Positions 51,425-60,437 of a stretch of 64,000 nt of DNA are shown here, one piece after another. A program made the translations under genes and the position numbers. The stretch covers positions 1 through 64,000 of the forward strand of contig JAUVXF010000009.1 of NCBI GenBank assembly GCA_030603695.1. Reading direction: 5' to 3'. Within the stretch, counting starts at the first letter, position 1. Each line of letters opens with the position of its first letter. The notes beneath the pieces are model-generated. The model was not told the origin of the DNA. It saw only the letters and a list, made by a program, of their open reading frames with translations, and searched no databases. This DNA is from Natronohydrobacter sp. Its GTDB lineage: Bacteria > Pseudomonadota > Alphaproteobacteria > Rhodobacterales > Rhodobacteraceae.

Positions 51425-53824
51425 ATGCTGCCAAAGCCCAATAAAAACACGCTAGGTGGCAAAACCCGATCCGGGGACAGCGCTTTGGCATATTGCTGTG
51501 CACAGCATATGGCGCCACACAGGCAGGACACCGCTTTGATCGCGCCCACCCCGCCTGATGCAGAGCTTTGGCTGGAATTGGACGGCCATATGACGATCAC
51601 GGCATGTCATTTCCACCCGCCTTTGACGCAGGAAACTGCGCAAAAAGGGGGGGCGGGCAGCAGTATCATCCATGCCCTGAATGCAGAATTTTCCCGCATC
51701 GCCCCGCAAATTCGGGCGGGATTGCGTTGGGGGGTGCCGGTGCATGGCCAGATCATGTCAATTACGGTCGCCGCAACGGAACGGCGATATCTGGCCATAA
51801 TCCTGAATGGTGAGGGGGGCACAAGCGGTGCAAACCCTGGCTATCGGGCAAAGTTGAAGGAAATTGCACGTGCCGAGTTTCATCTTGCAGCGCAGGACGA
51901 TGCCTGCGCGCCACTGCCGGATCTGGCCTCGCATCCGGGGTTTCGCCCGGAAGCGAGGCCAGATGCCTGGGCTGTGTTTGATCACAAACAGCAACTGGTG
52001 ATCTGCAATGCTGCTTTCCGGGGGGTGTATCCCGATCTTGCCGATATCTTGGTTCCGGGCCAACCCCTTGTGAATATTTTGCATTGTGCTTTGCAAAGGC
52101 GGAAGTCACCCGGCAGCGATCGCGCCCGTAAGATATGGATTGCGCGCAAGATGGATCAGTTTTCCATGCGGCACCCACAAACCAAGCTGCGCAAATTCCA
52201 CAGCCGCTGGTATCGCGAAGCGCACTACCCGATGTGCGATGGCAGGTATGCTATCATCCTTTCTGATGTTTCGGAGTGGAAAAAAGCAGAGGCGCACAGG
52301 TTGGCTGTCCGCGCCTGCGCACTCGATACCTCTGTTGATGGGGTGTTTCTTGTTTCCACCGATGGGAAGTTGGAATATGCCAACCCCTGCGCAATCGGTA
52401 TTTTTCAGGGCGAAACTGAAGATACCCTTTTGGGCCGGGATTGGTGTGATGTGCTCTTGCCCTGCCATCCCGATCCCGCGCGTGAGGGGGTGCGCGAAAG
52501 ACTTGCGCAGGCCGGTTTCTGGCGAGGGCAATCCTTTTTCACGACCAAAACCAAAGAGACCATCGAAATTGAAAGCACTGTTACCCAAAATACCGATGGC
52601 ACGATGCTTTGCATCTTTCGTGATATCACGGCACAGCGCCTGAACGAGATCGAACGCGAGCGTTTGCGCGAGCAACTGACGCTTGCACGGCGGCGAGAGG
52701 AGATTGCGCAAATTGCCGCGGGGCTGGCGCATGATTTCAACAACATTCTTGCCGGCATTGCCGCCGCAGCCAATATTATTTCAGAGGCAGATGAATTGGT
52801 GACTGCCCAACCGCTGGCGCTGCGCATTTCGGATGCCTGCGATCAGGCGGGTGGTTTGCTGCGCCGCATGCTTTCTTTGGGGAAAAGTGATACACCTTAT
52901 GAAGTGCTGGATCTGCGTCGCCCCCTGCGCGATGCAGAATCGCTGTTGCGTCCCAGCCTCTGCGCACCTGTCACCTTGTGTGTTGATCTGCCCCCAACCC
53001 CGCTTGTAACATATGCCGACAGCACAGCGATTGTGCAGATGGTTCTTAATCTGGTGATCAATGCACGCGATGCCATTCTTGCCCAATCCGAAATCCGCGC
53101 CAAGGCCGGGATCAGGGTTGCGCTAAGCAAAGCCACAGCAGAGGATCTTGCCCAAAGCTTTGATATCGGGACAGTTGATCAGCGGTTAAGCTATGCGCGG
53201 ATTACGGTTGCCGATGACGGGCCAGGGCTGAGCGATGAGATACGCGCCAGAATGTTTACGCCCTATTTCTCGACCAAGGGCGCAGAGGGAACGGGGCTTG
53301 GCCTGGCGATTGTTGTCAACGTTATCCAAAAACAGGGCGGCGCGCTGGCGCTTCTTTCGTGGCCCGATGGCGGCACGCAGTTTACAATCCTTTGGCCGCT
53401 AGAGGGGGCGGGCGAGGATTTGACAGCCCTGGCAGCGGGCCTTTGGGCCGGAGAGGCTGCGCTTGTCCTAAGCGATGACCCGGATCTGGCGCATGATCTG
53501 GCTGAGGCGTTGCAAGGGGCAGGGGCGTTTGTGCAGCGCTGTAACTCTTGGGATGAAGTTTGCGCCTATGCCCAAGAACCTGACATGTGGGATTGCGTGG
53601 TTTTGGATAGGCCCCCTGTCGCGCAGTGCGGCGCGCAGGCGCGCTTGCCGGAAACGCTGCCAGTGCTGATTGTTGGCAATGGCGGCGCGGGTGCTGCGCA
53701 AACAGGCTGTCTGTCACAGCAGGTTGCCTATTGCACTGGCCCGTCTGATCGCCCCGATTTTCTGGCAGAGCTGTTGGATATCAAGCACAAGCTGGCCATG
53801 GCGGTGATGATGGCCGAAGGGTAA
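51425..53824 (+). CDS. Soluble PAS sensor kinase with degenerate C-terminal receiver
   Basis: The 799-aa protein has PAS-like regions (about 175-285 and 295-405), a CckA-like HisKA with His436 in AAGLAHDFNNILAGI, a HATPase (MVLNLVINARDAIL ... DDGPGLSDE ... GTGLGLAIV), and a receiver-like tail that keeps CVVLD but loses other receiver signatures. A longer start at 51368 adds 19 residues; the start at 51425 is a guess based on AGGG upstream. A good sigma-54 promoter puts it in the flagellar regulon. No membrane helix is visible. Confidence 0.82.
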   Translation: MLPKPNKNTLGGKTRSGDSALAYCCAQHMAPHRQDTALIAPTPPDAELWLELDGHMTITACHFHPPLTQETAQKGGAGSSIIHALNAEFSRIAPQIRAGLRWGVPVHGQIMSITVAATERRYLAIILNGEGGTSGANPGYRAKLKEIARAEFHLAAQDDACAPLPDLASHPGFRPEARPDAWAVFDHKQQLVICNAAFRGVYPDLADILVPGQPLVNILHCALQRRKSPGSDRARKIWIARKMDQFSMRHPQTKLRKFHSRWYREAHYPMCDGRYAIILSDVSEWKKAEAHRLAVRACALDTSVDGVFLVSTDGKLEYANPCAIGIFQGETEDTLLGRDWCDVLLPCHPDPAREGVRERLAQAGFWRGQSFFTTKTKETIEIESTVTQNTDGTMLCIFRDITAQRLNEIERERLREQLTLARRREEIAQIAAGLAHDFNNILAGIAAAANIISEADELVTAQPLALRISDACDQAGGLLRRMLSLGKSDTPYEVLDLRRPLRDAESLLRPSLCAPVTLCVDLPPTPLVTYADSTAIVQMVLNLVINARDAILAQSEIRAKAGIRVALSKATAEDLAQSFDIGTVDQRLSYARITVADDGPGLSDEIRARMFTPYFSTKGAEGTGLGLAIVVNVIQKQGGALALLSWPDGGTQFTILWPLEGAGEDLTALAAGLWAGEAALVLSDDPDLAHDLAEALQGAGAFVQRCNSWDEVCAYAQEPDMWDCVVLDRPPVAQCGAQARLPETLPVLIVGNGGAGAAQTGCLSQQVAYCTGPSDRPDFLAELLDIKHKLAMAVMMAEG

Positions 53825-53872
53825 GGCGCAAGACCTGCCCAGCACAAAACCAAACCGATGGGCAAGCGCCTT
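53823..53872. terminator. Stem structure between convergent kinase and regulator genes
   Basis: AAGGCGC pairs with GCGCCTT and, inside, TGCCCA with TGGGCA. There is no T run, so it may be a weak bidirectional terminator. Confidence 0.35.
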
Positions 53873-54030
53873 GAGCGAGAAAAAGCATTCATCGGCCACG
53901 GGTGACGGCGTTACATCTTGAAAGCTCAACCGATTGCGGGCTGTGGTGATGCGCTACTCTGCTTGGCGCAAACTGGTTTTAGGCGTGCAGGCCCTCTTGC
54001 AAGAAAACCTTTCCGCGCGGCCCCTTGCTG

Positions 54031-54693
54031 TCAGACAACACCCAGTTCTTTCGCCAGGATCACGGCGCGCGTGCGGTTATTTGCCCCCAATTTTCGGCAA
54101 ATGCCAGTGACATGCATTTTAACCGTGGCCTCTGCCATTGTCAGGTCATTGGCGATTTCCTTGTTGGATTTGCCCTCTGACAATTGCAGCAGCACAGCCA
54201 TTTCCTTATCGCTCAGATTGCCCTGCCGGTTGGCAGAGGCCGGGGCGGATTGTTGCTGGATCAGTTCCAGCGGCAAATAGCGCTCGCCCGAATTCATGAA
54301 GCGGATCGCGTTTGCGAGAGAGCGCAGGGGGCTTTTTTTCAGCACGATCCCGGCGGCGCCAGCCGTCATTATTTCTTGCATCATCCGCGGTGTGGTTGCC
54401 CCTGTCAGGATCGAAACGGGCTTGCCTTCATTCAGCCGGATAATGCGTTTCAGCCCGGCAATACCGTTCATGCCGGGCATGTTCATATCCAAAAGCACCA
54501 CATCAAACCCGCCCTCGGATTGCAGAATATGCGCAGCATCCTCCAGCGACTCTGCAACATGAATATCCATATCGGCAGTTTCGGTCAGAAATAGCCGGAT
54601 CATATCAGTGATCATCCGATGATCATCGGCCAATAAAACCCTAATCTGTTCACTGCGGATCGAGGCTATTTTTGTCACAACTTGGTCTCTCAT
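54031..54693 (-). CDS. LuxR/NarL-family response regulator
   Basis: The 220-aa regulator has a receiver (acidic ADD at 22-24, phospho-acceptor Asp69 in VVLLDMNMPGMNG, Lys in VLKKS) and a C-terminal LuxR helix-turn-helix (LSDKEMAVLLQLSEGKSNKEIANDLTMAEATVKMHVTGICRKLGANNRTRAV). It is convergent to the PAS kinase, which is a possible partner. Its targets are unknown; no binding site was sought. About 193 bases upstream are non-coding and AT-rich. Confidence 0.92.
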   Translation of the reverse strand: MRDQVVTKIASIRSEQIRVLLADDHRMITDMIRLFLTETADMDIHVAESLEDAAHILQSEGGFDVVLLDMNMPGMNGIAGLKRIIRLNEGKPVSILTGATTPRMMQEIMTAGAAGIVLKKSPLRSLANAIRFMNSGERYLPLELIQQQSAPASANRQGNLSDKEMAVLLQLSEGKSNKEIANDLTMAEATVKMHVTGICRKLGANNRTRAVILAKELGVV

Positions 54694-54886
54694 TCTGGGA
54701 TGCCTATCTTTGAGATTCGGCAGATATTCTGCATATGTTCCAGCAATAACGGTCAGATGTTAAAAAACGGTATCAACGAATTATGGCGAGTCCGAGGCTA
54801 AGGTCTGGCAATGGCCATCTTTTGAGCATGTTTTGCTCAAAATTGACGGCGTGATGGCAGGTTTCAGTAAAGAGCGTGGCGTCGGT

Positions 54887-55279
54887 TCATTCGGGGGGGC
54901 GCGAATCGTCCGTGGCAGAGGGTGCTCCCCCAAATGCCGAAAGCAGGCTTGCGGCATCATCAAGCGAGATTGCCCCAAAGTTGACTTTTTTCTTCGCCTT
55001 CATGGGTTTTGGCGGGGGCGGCGGCTCTGGCTGTGCGGGAAGTTCGGCTATGACAGGGTCTGGCTCTGGCTCTGGCGGTGGTGGCGGTGGGCTGGCACGC
55101 GGTGCAACGGGTGCGCGCGCCAGATCGGCATGCAACAGGGCAATGCGCAAGGCCAGTGCGCCGCGCCCCACAATTTCGCCAGTGCCACATAGGTCGCGCA
55201 AGGTTTCTGTTTCAGCAGCAGACAATGTGGCTGTGCGGCGTTTCAAGCTGTCGACCCAGCTTTTGGGGCGTTTGGGCAT
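54887..55279 (-). CDS. Proline-rich unknown protein divergent from flgB
   Basis: The 130-aa protein has a basic N-terminal helix (MPKRPKSWVDSLKRRTATLSAAE), a Pro/Glu-rich stretch (about residues 63-90, repeats of PEPEPDP type) and a C-terminal amphipathic segment (KVNFGAISLDDAASLLSAFGG). There is no signal peptide or membrane helix. I do not recognise it. The start at 55279 follows AAAAGGAG, and the upstream frame would cross its own promoter. Shared control with flgB suggests a basal-body or export role. Confidence 0.75.
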   Translation of the reverse strand: MPKRPKSWVDSLKRRTATLSAAETETLRDLCGTGEIVGRGALALRIALLHADLARAPVAPRASPPPPPPEPEPDPVIAELPAQPEPPPPPKPMKAKKKVNFGAISLDDAASLLSAFGGAPSATDDSRPPE

Positions 55280-55322
55280 TTCTGCACTCCTTTTCAGCGT
55301 TCGGCAGGGTTTGAACAGGCAT

Positions 55323-55338
55323 TGGCATTGTTCTTGCA
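55323..55338 (+). promoter_or_regulatory. Candidate sigma-54 promoter of flgB operon
   Basis: TGGCATTGTTCTTGCA has GG-N10-GC spacing. Its -12 GC (55336-55337) is also the -12 GC of a promoter on the other strand. Confidence 0.75.
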
Positions 55339-55350
55339 ATTCCTGGGCCA
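55335..55350 (-). promoter_or_regulatory. Candidate divergent sigma-54 promoter sharing the -12 element
   Basis: The minus strand reads TGGCCCAGGAATTGCA, exact GG-N10-GC. It shares the palindromic TTGCAA with the flgB promoter and would start about 45 bases before the Pro-rich gene. Confidence 0.7.
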
Positions 55351-55389
55351 GAACCTGCCACATAATGATCCCAGCTTTGGGGGCCACAG

Positions 55390-55779
55390 ATGACAACGCT
55401 GCTGCGAAACCACCTTGCCACGCATGCCGAGGCGCTGAAAATCAGTGAACGGCGCGGGGCGATCATTGCCTCGAACATCGCCAATGCGGCAACGCCCGGT
55501 TACAAGGCGCGCGATATAGATTTTCGCGTCGAACTCGCACAGCGGGTTCATGGGGGCGGGGCGCTGGCGGTAACAGACCCGCGCCATATCGCCCATCCCG
55601 GCGCGCTTATGTCAGGGCCGGGATTTCGCGTTCCCACCACGGCCGCGCTGGATGGCAATACTGTAGAAACATCGGTGGAGCAGGTGCAGTTTGCCGAAAA
55701 CGCCCTGCGCCAACAAGCCAGCCTTACTTTTCTGAACCGCCGTATCAGCGGGCTGCGTTCCGCCATCCGAGGAGAGTGA
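55390..55779 (+). CDS. flgB: FlgB, proximal rod protein
   Basis: The 129-aa FlgB has the rod signature IIASNIANAATPGYKARDIDF and a C-terminal helix typical of rod proteins. It is first of the flgBCDEFGHIJKL series. Only a weak ribosome binding site (GGGGG) precedes it. Confidence 0.94.
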   Translation: MTTLLRNHLATHAEALKISERRGAIIASNIANAATPGYKARDIDFRVELAQRVHGGGALAVTDPRHIAHPGALMSGPGFRVPTTAALDGNTVETSVEQVQFAENALRQQASLTFLNRRISGLRSAIRGE

Positions 55780-55780
55780 C

Positions 55781-56191
55781 ATGACCGAAATCCGCAATGT
55801 GTTTGATTTGGGGGGCCGCGCGCTATCGGCACAGATGCAACGTGTGAATGCCGCCGCGTCCAACCTTGCAAATGCAGGCACAGTCTCTGGCAGTGCCGAG
55901 ACCGCGTTTCGCCCGTTGCGCCCTGTATTTTCTGTGGATGAAATGTATCCCGGCTCTGGTCTTGCCGCGCCGCGTGCCGATCGCATTGTGGCGCTGGATC
56001 GTGATCCTGCGCGCATGTTTCGCCCCGACCATCCCCATGCCGACCCTGATGGCTTTGTTTATGAAGCGCCCGTGCAGGTGGAAGAAGAAATGGTCGAGAT
56101 GCTGGAGGCAAGCCGCAGCTACCAAAACACGCTGGAAGCCATGTCGACCCTGCGGGTGCTGATGACCCGAACCTTGTCCATGGGAGAATGA
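55781..56191 (+). CDS. flgC: FlgC, proximal rod protein
   Basis: The 136-aa protein has the rod motif MNAAASNLANAGTV-like sequence near the start (RVNAAASNLANAGTVSG) and a C-terminal VEEEMVEMLEASRSYQNTLEAMSTLRVLMTRTLSMG helix, both FlgC features. It overlaps flgD. Confidence 0.94.
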   Translation: MTEIRNVFDLGGRALSAQMQRVNAAASNLANAGTVSGSAETAFRPLRPVFSVDEMYPGSGLAAPRADRIVALDRDPARMFRPDHPHADPDGFVYEAPVQVEEEMVEMLEASRSYQNTLEAMSTLRVLMTRTLSMGE

Positions 56192-56868
56192 GGATGATCC
56201 AATCCGCAACCAATTTTGATCCGGCCACTGCGCCTGCCCCTGCGCGTGCCCCCGCCGCGTCTGCCACATCCAATCTGGGCCAGAAAGATTTTCTGACATT
56301 GCTTACCACGCAATTGCGCAACCAAGACCCCCTGAACCCGATGCAGAACAGCGAATTTCTGGGCCAGATGGCGCAGTTTTCAACTGTTTCGGGAATAGAA
56401 CGGATGAATGATAACTTGCTGGCGCTGGGTGCGGGGTTTCGGGACATGCGCCTTGGCATGGCATCGGAACTTGTGGGCCAATCCGTGCTTGTGCCCGGCG
56501 CTTTGGCGCGCCCCGACAACACTGGCGCCTATCGGGGGGCAGTCAATCTGGCGGCCGCGGCAGAGAATGTGGAAATCAGTTTTTCTGATAATCTTACCGG
56601 CGCTTTGCTGCATCGCCAGATTCTGGGCCGCCACCCTGCCGGGCAGGTGGAATTCGCTTGGGAAAATGCCCCCGCTGATTTGGTGAGCGCGCGCCATGCG
56701 CTACGCATTTCCGCCAGCGTAACCACAGATGGTGTAACAGAGCCTGTGGCCAGCCTGGTATATGCACGCGTCCTTTCGGCCACTTTGGGCCAATCTGCCG
56801 ATGATATCACCTTCGAGGTTGAGGGATTTGGCAAGCTCAACAGTCTTGAAATTGAAACGATCCGCTGA
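56188..56868 (+). CDS. flgD: FlgD, hook cap protein
   Basis: The 226-aa protein has the FlgD N-terminal signature LGQKDFLTLLTTQLRNQDPLNPMQNSEFLGQMAQFSTVSGIERMN and a C-terminal FlgD-Ig-like region. It caps the growing hook. A start at 56194 is also possible; 56188 gives an ATGA overlap with flgC. Confidence 0.94.
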   Translation: MRMIQSATNFDPATAPAPARAPAASATSNLGQKDFLTLLTTQLRNQDPLNPMQNSEFLGQMAQFSTVSGIERMNDNLLALGAGFRDMRLGMASELVGQSVLVPGALARPDNTGAYRGAVNLAAAAENVEISFSDNLTGALLHRQILGRHPAGQVEFAWENAPADLVSARHALRISASVTTDGVTEPVASLVYARVLSATLGQSADDITFEVEGFGKLNSLEIETIR

Positions 56869-56889
56869 TCTGCAAGCAAGGAGATTTCC

Positions 56890-58161
56890 ATGTCCATGAA
56901 TACCGCCCTGTCCGGGCTTTCCGCCGCTCAGAAAGATATCGCTGTCACATCGCATAATATCGCGAATGTGGGCACAACGGGCTTTCGGGGGTCGCGCACG
57001 GAATTTGCCGATATCTTTACCCAATCACCCTTTTCCGTAGCGCGCACCACGGCAGGGTCAGGAACCCAGATTTCCCGCGTGGCTCAGAATTTCTCGCAAG
57101 GCAGTGTGGTTGGCACCGGAAACCGGCTGGATATGGCGATAGAGGGGCCGGGTTTCTTTGCCTTGCGCTCTCAAAGCACCACACCGGGCGTCGCGAATGA
57201 AACACTTTATTCGCGCGCGGGGTCTTTTGACATGTCGGCAAGCGGCTTTCTGGTGAACGGTGCCAATCAGCAATTATTGGGTTGGCCTGCGGCAAATAAC
57301 GGGCAGGTTTTGTCCGAAGCGCTGTCAACTGCGCAGCCCATGCGCGTGCCGCTGACTGTGGGTAATCCGGTTGCAACATCGCAATTGCGGCTGGATTTGG
57401 TCTTGCCCACAGATGCGGCAATGTCAGGCGCGCAAGATGCCGTGCCTCCGACGGCGGCCTTTGATCCTGCCAATCCGACAACATGGGCACATCGCACCTC
57501 TGTTCCTGTCTTCGATGATCAGGGCCGAGCGGTAGAAGCGGAATTGTATCTTGTGCGCATGGCCTCACCCTCTGCCACCGATCCGAATACAGAATTTGCG
57601 GCCTTTGTCATGCGTGATGGCCAGATGATGTCAGCGACTGGCCCCAATACCATCACATTTGGGTCTGATGGGCGTATTGTTCCGCCTGCCACCGCGCTAC
57701 AGTTTAGCGATGGTGATGCTGATCTGGCTTTCAACTTTGATGGTTCCAGATTGCAGAACCGGCCCTTTTCGGTGGCCGCCGTGCAGCACAACGGCCTGAC
57801 TGTCAATCAATTGACAACGCTGGATATAGATTCCGAAGGCACAGTCTGGGCAACCTATGGCGCAGATGGGCGCTTGGCGATTGGCAAATTGCTGCTGGTG
57901 AATTTCCCCAACCAGGCCGCCTTGCGCCCGATGGGCGCGGCGTCTTTCGGGGCGACGCCTGATGCCGGCGCGCCCTTTGCTGGCTCTCCGGGGGGGACTG
58001 GGTTTGGGCGGTTGCGCTCTGGGGCGCTGGAAATGGCCAATGTTGATCTGACCGATCAACTGGTCGCACTGATTACCGCGCAGCGCAACTACCAGGCCAA
58101 TGCAAAGGCGATGGAAACATCGTCCCAGATGATGCAGACCATTATGAACCTGCGCAGCTAA
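56890..58161 (+). CDS. flgE: FlgE, hook protein
   Basis: The 423-aa protein has the N-terminal ALSGLSAAQKDIAVTSHNIANVGTTGFRGSRTEFADIF and C-terminal ANVDLTDQLVALITAQRNYQANAKAMETSSQMMQTIMNLR rod/hook signatures. It polymerises into the hook. AAGGAG precedes the start. Confidence 0.96.
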   Translation: MSMNTALSGLSAAQKDIAVTSHNIANVGTTGFRGSRTEFADIFTQSPFSVARTTAGSGTQISRVAQNFSQGSVVGTGNRLDMAIEGPGFFALRSQSTTPGVANETLYSRAGSFDMSASGFLVNGANQQLLGWPAANNGQVLSEALSTAQPMRVPLTVGNPVATSQLRLDLVLPTDAAMSGAQDAVPPTAAFDPANPTTWAHRTSVPVFDDQGRAVEAELYLVRMASPSATDPNTEFAAFVMRDGQMMSATGPNTITFGSDGRIVPPATALQFSDGDADLAFNFDGSRLQNRPFSVAAVQHNGLTVNQLTTLDIDSEGTVWATYGADGRLAIGKLLLVNFPNQAALRPMGAASFGATPDAGAPFAGSPGGTGFGRLRSGALEMANVDLTDQLVALITAQRNYQANAKAMETSSQMMQTIMNLRS

Positions 58162-58171
58162 GGGGGGCTGA

Positions 58172-58939
58172 ATGGATAGGCTGGCCTATACAGCGCTGAA
58201 TTCGCTTGCGAATTTGCGTGATGACAGGATCGTTTCTGCGCAGAACCTTGCGAATATGTCTGTCCCTGGGTTTCGGCGTGATCTGCCCAATTCTGGTGCG
58301 GCACGGTTTCTGGAAGTGCTGGGCGCGCAAACGTCGCGGGCCTTTCAGCTGGAACATGGGGTGCATGGTTTTTCGCGCAGCCCCGGCCCGTTGGAGCAGA
58401 CGGGCGACCCGATGGATATTGCCATCGCCGATAGAGGGTTTTTTCTGATCGAACCCGCGTCCGGGGGCGAGATGGCTCTTTCACGCCGTGGTGATCTGCA
58501 AGTTGGCGCGGATGGCCGCTTGCGCAATGGCGCGGGCGATCTGATGCTTAGCGCAGATATGGCGCCCATCATCGTGCCGCCCTTTCGTGAAATGGTTGTG
58601 GATGATCTGGGCCAGGTGCTGATTGCGCCGATTGATGGCGCAGCGGGCGCGTTGGTGCCAGTGGCCATGCTGGGCACGGTTGATCCTGCCGATGATCTGG
58701 CGCTGCGAAAATCCGAAGATGGCCATATTCGCCGCCTGGATGGCGAAGCGCTGCCGCCCCCAGACCAGCAAGCCCGCGTGGTGCAGGGCATGCGCGAGGG
58801 CAGCAATGTGAATGCGACAGCGGAATTGATTGCCTCTATCGAATTGCAGCGCCGGTTCGAATTGAACCTGCGCATGGTGCAAACCGCGCGCGAGATAGAT
58901 GAAGCCGGCGCCGCATTATTGCGCCCCCCTTCGGGCTGA
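58172..58939 (+). CDS. flgF: FlgF, proximal rod protein
   Basis: The 255-aa protein starts MDRLAYTALNSLANLRDDRIVSAQNLANMSVPGFRRDL and ends in the rod/hook C-terminal helix (ASIELQRRFELNLRMVQTAREIDEAGAALLRPPSG). Identified by these and by its place between flgE and flgG. Confidence 0.94.
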   Translation: MDRLAYTALNSLANLRDDRIVSAQNLANMSVPGFRRDLPNSGAARFLEVLGAQTSRAFQLEHGVHGFSRSPGPLEQTGDPMDIAIADRGFFLIEPASGGEMALSRRGDLQVGADGRLRNGAGDLMLSADMAPIIVPPFREMVVDDLGQVLIAPIDGAAGALVPVAMLGTVDPADDLALRKSEDGHIRRLDGEALPPPDQQARVVQGMREGSNVNATAELIASIELQRRFELNLRMVQTAREIDEAGAALLRPPSG

Positions 58940-58941
58940 TC

Positions 58942-58957
58942 CGGCACGGGGCTTGCA
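58942..58957 (+). promoter_or_regulatory. Candidate internal sigma-54 promoter before flgG
   Basis: CGGCACGGGGCTTGCA has GG-N10-GC spacing. It lies right after the flgF stop and would initiate near 58968, so flgGHIJKL could be transcribed on its own. Confidence 0.7.
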
Positions 58958-58994
58958 AGACAGGGGTAAGAACAGGCCGTGAAAGGACAAACCC

Positions 58995-59783
58995 ATGTCA
59001 ACGAATGCAATGCATGTTGCCCGCACCGGGCTGGATGCGCAACAAACCCGGATGCAGGTGATCGCCAACAATCTGGCGAATGTGAATACCACCGGGTTTA
59101 AGCGCGACCGTGCCAGTTTTGAAACGCTGCTGTATCAGACATACCGGCCCGCAGGGGCGCAAACCGCCGATCAGACGGCACTGACCAGCCCTTTGGCCGT
59201 AGGAACCGGGGTGCGCATTGTCGCGACTGAGAAAATTCATACCCAGGGCACGCTGAATACCACATCGAATGTGCTTGATCTGGCGATCAACGGGCAGGGG
59301 TTTTTCCAAATCCAGATGCCTGATGGCCGTGTCGGGTATTCGCGCGACGGAGCTTTGTCGCGCAATGCCGAAGGCACGCTGACAACTGTCAGCGGCTATG
59401 TGCTGGAACCCCAGATCAACATCCCCCCCGATGCGCTGGCCATCAACATCTCTGGTGATGGGATTGTCAGTGTCACCCTGCCCGGAGAGGTAGAGGCGCA
59501 AGAGGTGGGGCAGATCCAGCTTGCAAGCTTTGCCAACCCGCGTGGTCTGGCCCCGATTGGTGAAAATATGCTGCTCCAGACCCCGGCATCTGGCGAGGCC
59601 GTCATTGGTGCGCCCATGGCGGATGGCATGGGCAAGCTGGTGCAGGGCGCGCTTGAAGGTTCCAACGTCAATGTGGTGCAGGAACTGGTCGATATGATCG
59701 AGACCCAGCGCGCCTATGAGATCAATTCGCGCTCAATCTCCGGTTCGGACGAGATGTTGAAATATTTGGCCAACAGATTGTGA
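58995..59783 (+). CDS. flgG: FlgG, distal rod protein
   Basis: The 262-aa FlgG has ARTGLDAQQTRMQVIANNLANVNTTGFKRDRASFETLLYQTYRPAG at the N-terminus and VVQELVDMIETQRAYEINSRSISGSDEMLKYLANRL at the C-terminus. GAAAGGA precedes the start. It forms the distal rod through the P and L rings. Confidence 0.97.
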   Translation: MSTNAMHVARTGLDAQQTRMQVIANNLANVNTTGFKRDRASFETLLYQTYRPAGAQTADQTALTSPLAVGTGVRIVATEKIHTQGTLNTTSNVLDLAINGQGFFQIQMPDGRVGYSRDGALSRNAEGTLTTVSGYVLEPQINIPPDALAINISGDGIVSVTLPGEVEAQEVGQIQLASFANPRGLAPIGENMLLQTPASGEAVIGAPMADGMGKLVQGALEGSNVNVVQELVDMIETQRAYEINSRSISGSDEMLKYLANRL

Positions 59784-59789
59784 GGTAAG

Positions 59790-60437
59790 ATGATGCGCCC
59801 TTTGATCCTGCTTTTCCCTCTGGCTGCGTGCTCTACCTATCTCGAAGACAAGGCCGGGATGGATTATGCGCCGCTTTATCATGAAACTATGCCTGTGGCC
59901 GCGCGGGCCACGGGTGGGATTTTCCATGACGAGGCGCGCGGCCTGTTTGTGAATGACCGCCGCGCCCGCGCTGTAGGCGATGTGCTGACGGTGCAATTTG
60001 TGGAACAGTTCCAGGCCAGCAAATCCCAATCCGCCAGTTCTGGCCGCAATTCCAGTTTCGAGATCGAATTGCCCTCGATTCTGCCGGGAGGATTGGCCTC
60101 TGGGGATTTTGGCAGTTCCACACGTCAAAGCTTTTCTGGCCGGGGTTCTGCCTCTCAATCCAATTCGCTGACAGGTCGGTTGAGCGTGTCTGTTGCGCGC
60201 GTTTTGCCAAATGGGCATCTGGAGGTGGTGGGGCAAAAGCGCCTGACGCTGAACAATGGCGCGGAATATGTGCGCCTGCGCGGCGTGGTGCGCCCCGAAG
60301 ATATCGGGCCGGATAATGTGGTCACATCCGACAGGCTGGCGCATGCCGATATCCGCTATATGGGGGCTGGCGACGTGGCCGATACCGGGCGGCAGGGCTG
60401 GTTGTCGCGCGCGCTGACTGTGGTCAATCCGCTATGA
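59790..60437 (+). CDS. flgH: FlgH, L-ring lipoprotein
   Basis: The 215-aa protein has lipobox LAAC (Cys14) and the L-ring features ([32 protein letters not shown]) ending with [41 protein letters not shown]. It forms the outer-membrane ring and overlaps flgI by four bases. Confidence 0.96.
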   Translation: MMRPLILLFPLAACSTYLEDKAGMDYAPLYHETMPVAARATGGIFHDEARGLFVNDRRARAVGDVLTVQFVEQFQASKSQSASSGRNSSFEIELPSILPGGLASGDFGSSTRQSFSGRGSASQSNSLTGRLSVSVARVLPNGHLEVVGQKRLTLNNGAEYVRLRGVVRPEDIGPDNVVTSDRLAHADIRYMGAGDVADTGRQGWLSRALTVVNPL

